The notes: generated by a model not told the origin, from the letters alone. Numbered from the stretch's first letter, positions 1-15,700 are shown. The stretch is 44,952 nt of DNA from an uncultured Actinomycetes bacterium (GCA_900314875.1 OMWX01000004.1:154839-199790), one strand, 5' to 3'. Numbers and translations: made by a program.

Positions 1-23
1 TTTTTTTTTTTTTTTTTTTTTTT
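1..23. repeat. Poly-T run at the window edge
   Basis: Twenty-three consecutive T residues open the window. The run lies directly before the ribosome binding site (GAAAGG, 24-29) of the PrgI-like gene. It may be longer, because the window starts inside it. A similar run of 35 lies at 33925-33959. It could be a slippage-prone tract or the ragged end of an assembled contig. Confidence 0.9.
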
Positions 24-35
24 GAAAGGTTTTTT

Positions 36-389
36 ATGCTTCAGATGCATGTGTATCGGGAGGTTAACACGCTTGAGCCTAAGGTGATGTGGGGTTTGTC
101 GTGGCGGCAGATTCTTGCGTCGGCTTTGCTTCTTGTTTTGGGCGGCGGAGCGTGGTTTCTTTTTTATTTTGTGCTGGGTGCGGAGGATTTGGGCATGTAT
201 GCGGTTTGTCTGCTGTGCATGCCTGTTGCCGCGTTCGGCTGGTGGCGTCCTGCGGGTTTGAAGCCTGAGAAGTATGCGCGGTTTGTTTTGCGTCATACGG
301 CCGGGCAGACTGTGTATCTGCTTGACGGGCGGCCTGTGAGGAGCGGGGTTGCGGTTAAGCCTTCTTTTGATGAAAGGAAGTTTAAGTGA
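36..389 (+). CDS. PrgI-like T4SS inner-membrane protein (VirB3-like position)
   Basis: Small membrane protein of 117 residues placed directly before a VirB4-type ATPase, as PrgI-family proteins are in Gram-positive conjugative systems. After a short cytoplasmic start containing VYREVNTLEPKVMWGLSWRQ come two hydrophobic segments (about residues 25-45 and 52-70), then a basic cytoplasmic tail. The family is thought to anchor the ATPase at the inner membrane. The ATG at 36 is preferred because GAAAGG lies six bases upstream; an in-frame ATG at 45 is possible but badly spaced. The stop overlaps the next start by four bases (GTGA), so the two are probably translationally coupled. Family membership rests on size, topology and context. 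Confidence 0.75.
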   Translation: MLQMHVYREVNTLEPKVMWGLSWRQILASALLLVLGGGAWFLFYFVLGAEDLGMYAVCLLCMPVAAFGWWRPAGLKPEKYARFVLRHTAGQTVYLLDGRPVRSGVAVKPSFDERKFK

Positions 390-2857
390 TTTTCGGCAGA
401 AACAGGGCTGCGGTTAAAAGCGTTTCGGACGCGTCCGGGCAGGATTCGGCCGCGTTTTCGGCGCCGGGCTCCCGTCAGGCGGGCAGAGCGTCTCGCAGGC
501 ATGCTCCGGTTAAGCCTGTTAAAAGTTCGGTTTCCAAGACGAAGAAGAAGAGGGGTTCTGCGGGAAAGACTGTTAAGCAGCTTGTTCCTTATGATTCGCT
601 TTCTGAGTCGGGCATCGCGTTTTTGGGCGATGACAGGTGGAGCGTTACTTTGCGTCTTTCCGATGTGAATTATCAGATTTCGCCTGATGAGCATCAGATG
701 CGGATTTTGGACGGCTGGGCTAAGTATCTGAACGGTTTTTCGCAGACTGCGATGCTTCAGGTTACTGTTATGACCCGTATTTTGGATTCGGATAAGATAG
801 CGGGGCAATTGTCTTTAAATGCGGCCGGGGACGGTTTTGACGATTTGCGCGAGGCTCAGAACGAGTTTCAGCGGGATAAATTGTCCGGGATTGCCAGCAA
901 TACGCGCACGGACAAGTATGTGACCATCGCGGTTACGGAGCCGGATCCTGAGCGTGCCGGGCTTACTCTTAACCGGATTTGTCTGAATACGGTTTCTCAG
1001 CTTAATGCTTTGGACGGCTGCAAGGCGGAGCGTCTGGACAGAAAGCAGTGGCTTGACTTGCTGTCCAGGCTTCTGCGGTTCGGCAGGGACAGCGGTTTTG
1101 ACGAGAAGGTTTTCGCGTCCCGCCGGGGCGTTTCTAAAGATTACTGCTGTCCTTTTTCGGTTGATTCGCGCGATAAGCGGCTTCTTAAGATTACGGATTC
1201 TGATTCTGTTTTCTATCATCGCTCGCTTTGGATTCGCGAGTATCCGCCGGAGCTTACCGACAGGCTTGTCGCCGAGCTTTCCGAAGTTAAAGGGAATGTG
1301 AGCGTCAGCATTCATTTGAAGCCTTACGAGCGGGACGAGGGTTTGCGCATTGTGAAGAGAACGGTGGCCGAGCTTGACATGCAGGCTTTGACCGTGCGGC
1401 GCAAAAATATTAAGCAGAATATGCCTGAGGACGAGCTTCCGCATGATTTGGCGGATGCCAGAGAACAGGCGACCGAGCTTTTGCAAAGTCTTCAAAAATC
1501 AAACGAGAGATTGCTTGATTCTGTTGTGATTATCGGTGTGACCGCGTCTGACAAGCAGGAATTGGAACAGCTTGTAAAAGAAGCAAAAGCTGCCGTGCGC
1601 CGTCTTTCGTGCGTTCCCGAATCGTTGGAATATATGCAGCTTGAGGGATTGCAGTCTGAATTGCCTCTCGGAGTGCAGACTGTTCCGATGAGCCGCACTC
1701 TCACGACTAATTCGGCTGCGATTCTTATTCCGTTTACCACTCAGGAAGTGTTTGAACCTGGAGGAGTTTTTTACGGAACGAATGCTGCTTCGGGTAATCC
1801 GCTTGTTTCCGACAGGCGCGAAAGAATGAATCAGAACGGGTTTATTCTGGGCACCACGGGAAGCGGAAAGTCTGCCGCGGCCAAGTCGGAAATGACGAAC
1901 ATTTTTCTCAGAACGGATGACGATATCGTCATTATTGATCCTGAAAACGAGTATGCGGCTCTCTGCGAAAGATTTAACGGACAGCAAATCAGAATAGCGG
2001 CGGATTCGGAACAGCATATTAATCCTTTGGACGTGGAATTGGACGCGGACGGAGATCCTTTAAGACAGAAAACATCGGCTCTTATCGCGATGCTTTCCTC
2101 GCTTCTGGGCGGGTCCGACGGTTTGGAACCGATTGAGAAGTCTCTTATGGACAGGGTCTGCCTGGACTTGTACCGGCAGAGGGTGAACCGCATGAAGCTG
2201 GGGAGTGTTTTCGAGCAACCCGACCTGTTCGATCTGGCTGCTGCTTTAGAGGGTACCGGAGAGCCGGAGGGTCACAGGCTTGCCATTGCTTTGGGACAGT
2301 ATACGGAAGGAAGCTCGGCCGGTTTTGCCGGGCAGACGAACGTTCGGCTGGATAACAGGTTTGTCGTGTTTGACGTGAACGGTCTTGACGGGGAAATGAA
2401 AACTTTCGGCATGATGACCGTTTTGGATCAGGTGTGGAACAGGGTTATTCGCAACAGGCGGCTTAAAAGACGCACATGGCTGTATGCCGACGAGTTTCAC
2501 AGGTTTTTCGGAAACGAGTACGCTTCGAAAACGTTTCTCGATATTTTCAAAAGAGCGAGGAAATGGGGTCTGGGCGTTACCGGGATTACGCAGAATATCG
2601 AGGAGCTTCTTATTAACGACGAGGCCCGTCTTATGCTTGCAAACAGCGATTTCATGCTGCTTATGAATCAGAACGCGACAGATGCGGACAGCCTGTGTTC
2701 TCTCCTGCACTTGTCTGACGAGCAGAGAGCGTTTTTCGCCGGCGTTCAGCCCGGCTGCGGTCTTTTGAAGTTCGGAACGGCGTTTATACCGTTTGACGGA
2801 CGCATTCGGACAGATAATCCGCTGTACAGGCTTTACTCGACAAGGTTCGGCGAATGA
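386..2857 (+). CDS. VirB4/TraE-like conjugation ATPase
   Basis: Cytoplasmic ATPase of 823 residues that would power assembly of, and substrate movement through, a Gram-positive type IV secretion channel. The Walker A motif GTTGSGKS is at about residues 489-496. Walker B (IVIIDPENEY) follows near 515. A C-terminal RecA-like part has the expected YADEFHRFF and GITQNIEELL motifs of VirB4 proteins. The length is typical of full VirB4 proteins. The start is GTG, with AAAGGAAG upstream and a four-base overlap with the PrgI-like gene. The N-terminal ~60 residues are basic and low in complexity. The reading frame is intact, so the protein could be functional, although no relaxase or coupling protein is visible. 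Confidence 0.9.
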   Translation: MIFGRNRAAVKSVSDASGQDSAAFSAPGSRQAGRASRRHAPVKPVKSSVSKTKKKRGSAGKTVKQLVPYDSLSESGIAFLGDDRWSVTLRLSDVNYQISPDEHQMRILDGWAKYLNGFSQTAMLQVTVMTRILDSDKIAGQLSLNAAGDGFDDLREAQNEFQRDKLSGIASNTRTDKYVTIAVTEPDPERAGLTLNRICLNTVSQLNALDGCKAERLDRKQWLDLLSRLLRFGRDSGFDEKVFASRRGVSKDYCCPFSVDSRDKRLLKITDSDSVFYHRSLWIREYPPELTDRLVAELSEVKGNVSVSIHLKPYERDEGLRIVKRTVAELDMQALTVRRKNIKQNMPEDELPHDLADAREQATELLQSLQKSNERLLDSVVIIGVTASDKQELEQLVKEAKAAVRRLSCVPESLEYMQLEGLQSELPLGVQTVPMSRTLTTNSAAILIPFTTQEVFEPGGVFYGTNAASGNPLVSDRRERMNQNGFILGTTGSGKSAAAKSEMTNIFLRTDDDIVIIDPENEYAALCERFNGQQIRIAADSEQHINPLDVELDADGDPLRQKTSALIAMLSSLLGGSDGLEPIEKSLMDRVCLDLYRQRVNRMKLGSVFEQPDLFDLAAALEGTGEPEGHRLAIALGQYTEGSSAGFAGQTNVRLDNRFVVFDVNGLDGEMKTFGMMTVLDQVWNRVIRNRRLKRRTWLYADEFHRFFGNEYASKTFLDIFKRARKWGLGVTGITQNIEELLINDEARLMLANSDFMLLMNQNATDADSLCSLLHLSDEQRAFFAGVQPGCGLLKFGTAFIPFDGRIRTDNPLYRLYSTRFGE

Positions 2858-3774
2858 GCGAAAACAGGCGCCGTCCGGGCGGCTCGCTGTCTTCGGCGGT
2901 TTCTTCCGGGTATTCGAGAGCCGCGAAAATGCAGGGACAGAATGAGCCGGACAATGCTTCGGCTCATTTAAGCCGCGCCGCGTCCGGAGCTCATGCCGTT
3001 TCCGGGGCGGGCGCGAAAGCGGTTAAAGTCTCTGTTTCCGGCGCCAGAGCGGTTAAAGCCGCGCCGGCGAAAGCCAAAGCCGCCGTGGCCAAAGCGGACG
3101 CGGCCATAGACAAGATAGAGGACAAAGCGCGCAGCATTAAAGCTCTTCCCGGAAAAATTCGCGCGGCGAAAGCGAATGGAGAACTGAGAAAGAAAACAGC
3201 GGAATTCGCGAAAGAAAAAACAAAAAACGCGGCGAAAAAAACCGGGAAAATCGCGGGACAGGCAGCCAAAAAAGGCGGGAAACTCGCGGCTAAGGGCGCG
3301 GTTAAAGGCGTTAAGAAAAACGCGGCCGGAGCGTATTCGGCCGCTTCGAAAGCCGCAGAGAAAGCCGCCGGGGACGATACCGCGTCTCAGGCTGCGGTTC
3401 AAAGCCTGCAGACGCTGGCGAAAATGCCGCGAACCGCGTTTCGCGGCGGACGGACAGCGGTCAGAGCCGGCAAAAAAGGCGGGAAACTCGCGGCTAAAAC
3501 AGCTAAGAAAACCGCGAAACTCGCGAAAAGAACCGCGCAGGTTTCCAGGAAAGCCGCACGGATTGCCGTCCGGCAGGCCGCCGCGATAGCCGGGAAACTG
3601 GCAGCGGTCGCGGTTTCGGTTATCTCTTCGATTTTCGCGTCGATTGCTCCCGTTTTGGGCGTTATTACTGCCGTTGTGGCCGCAGTGGGCGTTCTTGCCT
3701 CGATATTCTCTGTTTTTACTTTCATAGTCGCCAAACCGGAACAGGAGAAAAAGACGCTTCCGACGCTTGCATGA
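2854..3774 (+). CDS. Lys/Ala-rich membrane protein of the T4SS cluster, probably C-terminally truncated
   Basis: A 306-residue protein starting in a four-base ATGA overlap with the VirB4-like gene. About 240 residues are extremely rich in Ala and Lys, with repeated AKTAKK/AAKGAVKG-type units, and probably form a basic helical or disordered region. One hydrophobic stretch follows at about 243-290. In comparable gene sets of Actinobacteria and Firmicutes the protein after VirB4 has a similar basic start and a membrane segment, followed by a lysozyme/NlpC-P60/CHAP wall-degrading part. Here the protein stops about 15 residues after the membrane segment, so that catalytic part appears lost. This comparison is from family knowledge; the truncation is inferred. 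Confidence 0.6.
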   Translation: MSENRRRPGGSLSSAVSSGYSRAAKMQGQNEPDNASAHLSRAASGAHAVSGAGAKAVKVSVSGARAVKAAPAKAKAAVAKADAAIDKIEDKARSIKALPGKIRAAKANGELRKKTAEFAKEKTKNAAKKTGKIAGQAAKKGGKLAAKGAVKGVKKNAAGAYSAASKAAEKAAGDDTASQAAVQSLQTLAKMPRTAFRGGRTAVRAGKKGGKLAAKTAKKTAKLAKRTAQVSRKAARIAVRQAAAIAGKLAAVAVSVISSIFASIAPVLGVITAVVAAVGVLASIFSVFTFIVAKPEQEKKTLPTLA

Positions 3775-4106
3775 AAGTCTATGCGGGCGCCGCGCAAAGC
3801 CTGATTAACTGGGAGGAAGAGAAGAAAAAAGACGCTGTCTACAATGATCTTGAAGAAGACAGAGTGACGGACGCGAACCTGCTGAGAGATTTCAAAACAC
3901 TGTACGCGTGGAAACCCGAAAACGAGCAGCCGCCCAAACAGCTGCCCGCGTCCTGCAGCGAGAAAGACGAAGTCGAAACCTCTCAGACAAACGAGAAAAA
4001 CTGGAAAGACTGGCAGGAAATGTATGACGACAAAACCGCCGCTCTTTCCCTCCAAGCCGCTGCGTTGGAAAACTCGATAAAAAAAGACGACGAACAAAAA
4101 CAATAA
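3771..4106 (+). CDS. Hypothetical protein at the end of the T4SS operon
   Basis: A 111-residue charged, soluble-looking protein beginning in a four-base ATGA overlap with the Lys/Ala-rich gene, so translation is probably coupled. It is rich in Glu, Lys and Asp, with Trp-containing segments (NWKDWQEMYDDK near residue 80), and has no signal peptide or membrane segment. I do not recognise a family. Its position after a truncated wall-hydrolase-type gene suggests it may be a remnant or replacement of that gene's lost part. It is the last gene before the terminator preceding rpoB. Confidence 0.55.
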   Translation: MKVYAGAAQSLINWEEEKKKDAVYNDLEEDRVTDANLLRDFKTLYAWKPENEQPPKQLPASCSEKDEVETSQTNEKNWKDWQEMYDDKTAALSLQAAALENSIKKDDEQKQ

Positions 4107-4221
4107 AACCCGAGTATTTAACGCAAATCCCGCTTCAAAATCCCGCAGCGATTTGAGGCATTTTCGGCATGGTTTTTGCGCAAAAGCGCAGATGCGCATT
4201 TTGTGCGGCTGATGCAATCTA

Positions 4222-4250
4222 AAGTCCGCATGTGTCAGCGCGGATTTTTT
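4222..4250 (+). terminator. Rho-independent terminator after the T4SS genes
   Basis: AAGTCCGC and GCGGATTT form a hairpin (one G-T pair) around an eight-base loop, followed by a run of six T. It separates the conjugation genes from rpoB transcription. Confidence 0.7.
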
Positions 4251-4270
4251 GTATTGAAAATCTTTTTGTA

Positions 4271-4300
4271 TTGAAATTTGTCAGGCTTTGCGCGTAGAAT
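4271..4300 (+). promoter_or_regulatory. Likely rpoB promoter
   Basis: TTGAAA (4271-4276) and TAGAAT (4295-4300) are separated by 18 bases, a good sigma-70-type match just downstream of the preceding terminator. Transcripts starting near 4307 would have a leader of about 220 bases before rpoB. No riboswitch class is recognised in that leader. Confidence 0.6.
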
Positions 4301-4526
4301 TGATTTTGATTTGTGGTGTATGTCATATAGCGGGCATATTTCACGGAGGAAAGCCCGCGCAGGCATATGCTTTTTTCGCATGTGTTTTCGGCCGGTTCGG
4401 CTTTTTAAGGTTTTGATTTTTTAAGGCTTTGTCTTTTGAAACCGAGCCGCGAACCGTCGAAAAGAACAGTGCGCCGCGCTTTCCCGAAGTAAGTGAAATG
4501 CAGCGAACGATAAGGAATGTTCCATC

Positions 4527-7500
4527 TTGGCTGAAAAAAATAATAACCTGAGTGCGAATCGCGCTTTGGCAGACGAAAAAGACATTAATCTGCGCAAAGC
4601 CAGCAATCGCGTGAACTTCGGTTCGATTCCCGAGCCGATTGACGTACCGTATCTTCTCGGCGTTCAGACAGACAGCTTCGACTGGCTGGTCGGAAACGAA
4701 CGCTGGCGCAAGCGCGTGGACAAAGACGAGGCTGAAGGCACTTTCACCGTATCCCATACCTCCGGTCTGTCGGAAGTATTCGACGAAATTTCTCCCATCG
4801 AGAACTTCGGCGGTTCAATGTCTCTGAGCTTCTCGGATCCGTATTTCGAGGAGCCGCGCCACACAGTGCAGGAGTGCAAGGAAAAAGATTACACGTACTG
4901 CGCTCCTCTTTACGTAAACGCGGAATTTACCAATGAGGAAACCGGCGAAATCAAAAGCCAGACAGTCTTCATGGGCGATTTTCCGCTTCAGACAAGCCAC
5001 GGAACTTTCATTATTTCCGGAACCGAGCGAGTTATCGTATCTCAGCTCGTGCGTTCGCCCGGCGTCTACTTTGACCGCACGCCCGACCGCACTTCCGACA
5101 AAGAAGTATTCGGCGCAAAGATCATCCCCAGCCGAGGAGCATGGCTTGAGTTCGAAATTGACAAGCGCGACAGTTTTGACGTGCGTGTCGATCGCAAGCG
5201 CAAACAATCCGCAATTCTTTTCCTCCAGGCTGCATTCGGAATGACAAAAGCTGATATTGCCAAGGAATTCCAAGGCTATCCGCTTATTCTCGATGCTGTT
5301 GAGAAAACTCAGATTGACAACAGAGACGACGCTCTTGTCGATCTTTATCGCAAGATTCGCCCCGGCGACACTCCCACGGCGGATGCCGGCCGCAATCTTT
5401 TGGATTCATTCTACTTTAATACCAAGCGTTATGATCTGGCTCGCGTGGGACGCTACAAGATTAACCGCAAGCTCGGTCTGGAAGTCGAAGCAAACGACCG
5501 TTCTCTGACAAAAGAGGACATTATCGCGACCATGAAGTATCTCGAAGCCCTTCATGACGGCTTCGAAACATTCCCCGGCCGCCGCGACGGAGAAGACGTC
5601 GAACTGCATGTTGACGTTGACGATATCGATCACTTCGGAAACCGTCGAATCCGCCAGGTCGGAGAGCTGATTCAGAACCAGCTTCGCACCGGTCTTGCCC
5701 GCATGGAGCGAGTCGTCCGCGAACGCATGACCACGCAGGAAGCCGAAGCAATCACGCCTCAGTCGCTTCTGAACATTCGCCCTGTTGCGGCAGCGATTAA
5801 AGAGTTCTTCGGAACATCGCAGCTTTCGCAGTTCATGGATCAGAACAATCCTCTGGCAGGAATTACAAACAAGCGCCGTCTTTCCGCGCTGGGTCCCGGC
5901 GGTCTGAGCCGCGATCGCGCATCCATGGAAGTTCGAGACGTTCACCCGTCCCACTTCGGCCGCATGTGTCCTATTGAGTCTCCTGAAGGTCCGAACATCG
6001 GTCTTATCGGCTCTCTGGCTACATTCGGACGCATTAATCCGTTCGGATTTATCGAAACTCCTTATCGCAAGGTTGTTGACGGTCAGGTAACTGATGAAGT
6101 TGTATACATGACGGCAGATCAGGAAGCCGACCATGTTATCGCTCAGGCAAATCAGAAGCTTGACGAACAGGGACGATTCCTTACTGAGGACGCTCTTGTG
6201 CGAGACGATCAGGAAGAAGCAGAGGATGTTCCGGTCGAACAGGTTGACCTTATGGACGTTTCTCCGCGTCAGATGGTTTCCGTGGGCGCATCTCTTATCC
6301 CGTTCCTTGAGCATGATGAGGGACACCGAGCATTGATGGGCGCCAACATGCAGCGTCAGGCTGTTCCGCTTATCCGTTCTGAGCGTCCGCTGGTAGGAAC
6401 CGGCGGCGAGTGGAGAGCGGCAGTCGACTCCGGCGATGTTGTGCTGGCCGAAAAGCCGGGCGTTGTCGTATATGTCTCGTCTGACCATGTTCGCGTTATG
6501 AACGACGACGGCACATACTCCGACTACTACCTGTCCAAGTTCCAAAGATCGAACCAGACAACCTGCTACAACCAGATTCCGATTGTCAGCGACGGAGACC
6601 GCGTAGACGAAGGTTCCGTTATCGCGGACGGTCCGGCTACGGATCAGGGCGAAATGGCATTGGGCAAGAACCTTCTTGTCGCATTCATGCCCTGGAACGG
6701 TTACAACTATGAGGACGCTATTATTATTTCGCAGCGTCTCGTGCAGGATGACACATTAAGCTCGATTCACATCGAAGAATACGAAATCGACGCGCGCGAC
6801 ACCAAGCTGGGAGCTGAAGAGATTACAAGAGACCTGCCCAACGTGGGCGAGGACGCTCTTGCAAATCTTGACGAGCGCGGCGTAATCCGCATTGGAGCCG
6901 AGGTTGAGGCCGGCGACATTCTCGTAGGAAAAGTAACTCCTAAGGGAGAAACCGAGCTTACCCCCGAAGAGCGTCTTCTGCGCGCAATCTTCCAAGAGAA
7001 GAGCCGCGAAGTGCGCGATACTTCGCTGCGCGTGCCTCACGGCGAATCCGGAACCGTTATTGCAGTTAAAGAAACAACCGCAGAATCGGCTAAAGACGAC
7101 GGCGACGAGCTTTCGACAGGCGTAAACCGCATCATCCGCGTTTACATCGCTCAGCATCGCAAGATCACTCAGGGAGACAAGCTCTCCGGACGTCACGGAA
7201 ATAAGGGTGTTATCTCGAGAATTTTGCCCGAAGAGGACATGCCGTTCCTTGAAGACGGAACTCCGGTAGACATCATGCTTAATCCTTTGGGCGTGCCCAG
7301 CCGAATGAACCTGGGACAGGTTCTCGAGCTTCATATGGGATGGATTGCGCACTCCGGATGGGATATTTCTCTTGACCCCGAACTGGAAGCCGAGTGGAAG
7401 AAGCATATTCCTTCCGGCGCAGAAAAAGCAGAACCCGGCACTCCCGTGGGAACCCCCGTATTCGACGGCGTTCAGCAGGATGTTTTGAACGGATTGCTTA

Positions 7501-8081
7501 AGACTACGCTGCCCAACCGCGACGGCGACCGCATGGTACAGAACTCCGGAAAAGCCGTGCTGTTTGACGGACGCACTGGCGAGCCTTATCCGAAGCCGAT
7601 TTCCGTGGGTTACATGTATATGCTGAAGCTTCACCATCTTGTCGATGACAAGATTCATGCGCGTTCTACCGGTCCTTACTCGATGATTACGCAGCAGCCT
7701 CTGGGCGGTAAAGCTCAGTTCGGCGGACAGCGTTTCGGAGAGATGGAGGTTTGGGCGCTTGAAGCTTACGGCGCAGCATACACTCTGCACGAAATGATGA
7801 CCGTCAAGTCCGATGATGTCGACGGTCGCGTGAAAGTATACGGAGCAACCGTTAAGGGCGATAATTTGCCGCCTGCCGGAATTCCGGAATCTTTCAAGGT
7901 GCTTCTGAAGGAAATGCAGTCCCTGTCTTTGAATGTTGAAGTTCTTAATGCGGAAGGCAATAAGATTGAACTTCGCGACGAAGACGACGAACCCGCATCC
8001 GCAGACGACCTCGGATTCAAACTCAATGTCCGCCCGAATGAAGGCGCGGTAATTGAGGATGTGACATTCGCGCAGCCGTAA
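4527..8081 (+). CDS. rpoB: DNA-directed RNA polymerase subunit beta
   Basis: The 1184-residue beta subunit of RNA polymerase, which with beta' forms the catalytic cleft and binds rifamycins. It starts at TTG with AAGGAA nine bases upstream; the following residues lead into [19 protein letters not shown], a typical actinobacterial start. The rifampicin region ([19 protein letters not shown], then [14 protein letters not shown]) lies near residues 430-460. The position equivalent to Escherichia coli His526 is Asn (AAC, 5868-5870, residue 448). The C-terminal [20 protein letters not shown] block is complete. rpoC follows after 171 bases. Length and sequence fit the bifidobacterial subunit closely as I remember it. 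Confidence 0.98.
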   Translation: MAEKNNNLSANRALADEKDINLRKASNRVNFGSIPEPIDVPYLLGVQTDSFDWLVGNERWRKRVDKDEAEGTFTVSHTSGLSEVFDEISPIENFGGSMSLSFSDPYFEEPRHTVQECKEKDYTYCAPLYVNAEFTNEETGEIKSQTVFMGDFPLQTSHGTFIISGTERVIVSQLVRSPGVYFDRTPDRTSDKEVFGAKIIPSRGAWLEFEIDKRDSFDVRVDRKRKQSAILFLQAAFGMTKADIAKEFQGYPLILDAVEKTQIDNRDDALVDLYRKIRPGDTPTADAGRNLLDSFYFNTKRYDLARVGRYKINRKLGLEVEANDRSLTKEDIIATMKYLEALHDGFETFPGRRDGEDVELHVDVDDIDHFGNRRIRQVGELIQNQLRTGLARMERVVRERMTTQEAEAITPQSLLNIRPVAAAIKEFFGTSQLSQFMDQNNPLAGITNKRRLSALGPGGLSRDRASMEVRDVHPSHFGRMCPIESPEGPNIGLIGSLATFGRINPFGFIETPYRKVVDGQVTDEVVYMTADQEADHVIAQANQKLDEQGRFLTEDALVRDDQEEAEDVPVEQVDLMDVSPRQMVSVGASLIPFLEHDEGHRALMGANMQRQAVPLIRSERPLVGTGGEWRAAVDSGDVVLAEKPGVVVYVSSDHVRVMNDDGTYSDYYLSKFQRSNQTTCYNQIPIVSDGDRVDEGSVIADGPATDQGEMALGKNLLVAFMPWNGYNYEDAIIISQRLVQDDTLSSIHIEEYEIDARDTKLGAEEITRDLPNVGEDALANLDERGVIRIGAEVEAGDILVGKVTPKGETELTPEERLLRAIFQEKSREVRDTSLRVPHGESGTVIAVKETTAESAKDDGDELSTGVNRIIRVYIAQHRKITQGDKLSGRHGNKGVISRILPEEDMPFLEDGTPVDIMLNPLGVPSRMNLGQVLELHMGWIAHSGWDISLDPELEAEWKKHIPSGAEKAEPGTPVGTPVFDGVQQDVLNGLLKTTLPNRDGDRMVQNSGKAVLFDGRTGEPYPKPISVGYMYMLKLHHLVDDKIHARSTGPYSMITQQPLGGKAQFGGQRFGEMEVWALEAYGAAYTLHEMMTVKSDDVDGRVKVYGATVKGDNLPPAGIPESFKVLLKEMQSLSLNVEVLNAEGNKIELRDEDDEPASADDLGFKLNVRPNEGAVIEDVTFAQP

Positions 8082-8252
8082 AACAGGCGCGGGCAGACTG
8101 ACAGCCGGCTCGGCAAAGTCTGACAAGACTTGCATTTGAAAGCCGAAAACTGCCCGCAGACTCTGACCTACACGCGATTTTGCAGCCGTGAAAAAATTAT
8201 ACGGCGGCAAAATCCGGCAAAAAAACAAAAAACAAAACAGACAGGACATAAG

Positions 8253-12428
<4,176 letters not shown>

Positions 12429-12475
12429 TCGGTTGAACAGAAATAATCAGGCTTAAATAAACTGCCTGTGCAGAT

Positions 12476-12514
12476 AAAAACCCGGATGCGTTTGTTTTGC
12501 GCGTCCGGGTTTTC
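12476..12514 (+). terminator. Terminator of the rpoBC operon
   Basis: AAAACCCGGATGCG pairs with GCGCGTCCGGGTTTT across a short loop, giving a long GC-rich stem followed by T residues. It lies 48 bases after the rpoC stop. Confidence 0.9.
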
Positions 12515-12726
12515 TGTTTCCGCGTTTTCTTCCACGTGCATCTTCGCGCGCGTTATGTAGTATTATGCGATTTGCTTTTTTGAAAATTTGCGAGTAGTGT
12601 TTCTAGGTTCTGAATAATTCGGAAACTGTTAAATTTGAAAGTGCCTGATGAGACAGCTCTTAACCGGCAGCATTTAATTTACGGTTTTATGCGAAAAGTG
12701 CAGCCTTATGCGGAAAGGAGACGCGA

Positions 12727-15700
12727 ATGCGAGATATTGCAGCAAAATCGCAAAATGTGCAGGATTCGCATACTTATCAGGATTCGCACAGCCTGGCAGA
12801 TTATCACAGCCCGGCAGAGCATCACAGCCTGACAGCTTCGAAGTGCGCACAATATGTTCTCGGGAATTGTTCCGAAAGCAGTTCGCGCAGCGAATCGGTC
12901 TGCGGTTCTGACAGGAATAATGCTGTTCTTGTCATTGCTCCTCCGCGCTCCGGCAAAACCGAATTTGCAATCGAAACCGCAAAAGCTGCGACGGATTATA
13001 TTGCCGAACATGCGCAAAACGGTTCTGCTCAATCTGCTCAAGATATTTTAACTTCTTCCGCGCGTGCGGATGCGCTGGCGAAAACGATCCTGATTCAGCA
13101 CAGCAGGCAGGCGGCCGACAGGATAAACCCCGAACTGATAAGGCATGCAAAAGCTGCGAATACGGCGCGTCCTGCGACAACGCTGTCTGCATTCGCGTTT
13201 CGCATTATTTCAGAATATCGCGCAAAAACCGGGCAGACTGCAGTGAAGCTTATCAACGGTTCGGAACAGGAAGTGCTTCTGCGTCGAATTATGCGCAGGC
13301 ATGTGAATCATGCGGTGAAAGGCGAATCCGACGATTGCGGTTTATGCGAACTGCTTGCTCGATTCTGCAGCAGTCGCAGATGGGCTTCCGTGCTTTCTTC
13401 TGCGGAAAATGAGAATTATTCCGGCGGAAATTATTCAGGCGAGAATTCCGGCAGCTCAAAGACATCATATTCAAATCGGACGCAGTTTGAATCATATTCC
13501 ACGGCAGAATTGTTTGAATGTCAGATAGATTCGTCGTTTATAAAGAATTTGCGCGATATGTTTGCGCGAATAAATGAACTCGGGGCAGCGGGCGAAAATA
13601 GAAACAAAATTCCGTCTGCGGTTGATTCCAGCGATATTGAGCCTTCTGCGCGAAGCGAAGTTAAACAGACCTGGCAGCTTGTTTTTGCGCTGCAGAGAGA
13701 ATATGAACAGGAAGTGAGAAAAACGTGGCCGGGCCAGTTCAGGCTTGATTCGTCGCAGCTGCTTGTCGAGGGCGCAAAAGTCGTAAGAGCAGCGGCAAAA
13801 GAACCGGAAAATTCAATCAGACGAAAAAACGGTTTTCAGCTTCCGAAAATCGTTATAGTCGATGATGTTCAGGATGTGACGTTGGCGGGAGCCGAATTTT
13901 TGCGCGCTATTCGAGAATCCGGCGCTTCTGTTGTTTTGATTGGAAATTCGGATGAATCGGTTCAGACGTTTCGCGGTTCTTATCCTGAGTTTATTATTTC
14001 GCGCGCTCAATGCCCGGCTGAAAAACAGCAGGGAGAACTCGCGCGGGGGAAGTTTGAACGGGAAGAGTCTGAGCAGGAAGGATCGGATCGGGATTTTGCG
14101 CATTCTCTTATCGGCCGCGATGCCGGATGTTTTAATGCTAAACTTGCGAAAATTGCGAAAACTGAAAAAAATCAATCTGAACAAGATATATATGAACAAG
14201 ATATAACGAAAAAATCGGGCGTTTTCGGCGAAAAATATCTTGATGTTCTTTCAAGTCGCGTAAGTTTAAGCATTCCGTCTTCAGTCAGCACGGATATTCC
14301 GCTGCCCGCAAGACCTGAAAAACTGCCGAATTTAAACGCTTATCCGATTAATAAGCTTCCTTTTGGGGATAAAAGACCGCAGGACGGAAGCGCAAATGTC
14401 AAGCTTTATCGATCTGCCGGGGAAGAAATTGAGTCTGTTGTGTCCTCGATTCTGGACAAGCATATTTCGGATTATATTTCTTGGAATGATATGGCGGTTA
14501 TCGCGCATGACAATTCGACTGTTCGCGCATACGGGGACTCTCTTCGCCGGCGCGGAGTGCCCGTGCGATACTCGTCGGTCAGCAAACCTTTGGCGGAGGA
14601 AACGATTGCCAAAGGACTTATGGCGTTTGCGGAATTTGCGCAGCTCGGTTCGGTGCAGCTTAAAGCGAGGTTTTCTTCAGCGCAGTCTGATTCGGGACAA
14701 TCTGATTCGGGACAGTTTTCCTCATCGCAGTCTGAGTCGCAGCAGTCTTTTTCAGAGCAGCTTGCTGCGGCACAGGTCAGGGCAGCATTTATTCAGCTCG
14801 GTTCTATTGAAAATCTTAAGCATTATGTCGAATCGAGAATTGACGACATTATTTTAAGCCCGCTTGTCGGCGTTGAAGAAGCTCTCGGGGCAAAACACGG
14901 CACTTCTCAGCTTATTCCTTTGAATTTGAAATCTGTGAAAAAAAATCTTCGCAACATGTGTTCGCTTATCTCTATGGCGAATAATTTGGAAAAATCGGAC
15001 AGCAAAACTGCCGAATCTGCCGAATCTGCTGAATCTGCTGAATCTGCCGGAAGCGAGGGGAAAAGCGGGAATGCCGGAAATATCGATGCGATTTTGCGAA
15101 TAAGCCGCGCATGGTTTGATTTTTGCGATAAGTTTTATCAAAACAGATCCGTGCAAAACGTTGAGATAATTGATGATTTTGCGGCAGATCTGATGCTTGA
15201 TCCCGCAGCTCTTCTTATTTGCATGATATTAAATTTTGAGAATATTCGCGAAGATATCGCGCAAATCATGCGAGGTTCGATGCGCTCGCTTGCCGCGAAG
15301 ACAGAATCAGGCAAATCTTCAGGCAAAACTTCAAACGCAGACAAAACTGTCGAAGCATTTTTGCAGATATTTGAAATAATCGACAGAACAGCGCGAGATT
15401 ATGCGACGGCTTCCCCCGAAGAATATGTCAGAATTTCAAGCGAAAACCCGGCTGAAACAGACTTGCCGAACGGGCAAAACGCAGCCCGGCGAGCGTCTGT
15501 CGAGTATTTGGAAACCGGGCAATCTGCAGTCGGACAGTCTGCGGTCAATAGCGAAATGATTGCCAAATATGCTCTGTCTTACGTTTGGAGAGAATGCGCA
15601 ATCGACGGAGTTTCCATATGCGAGCGGCTTAGGTTTGCCGCGCTGTATGCGGGCGCGAAAGGCAATACTGCGAACGATATGCTCGATGTCGTCATACGAT

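Noticed and set aside
8130..8252. Upstream extension of the rpoC frame by 41 codons
   Set aside because: No resemblance to beta' subunits and no ribosome site, while GTG at 8253 has both.
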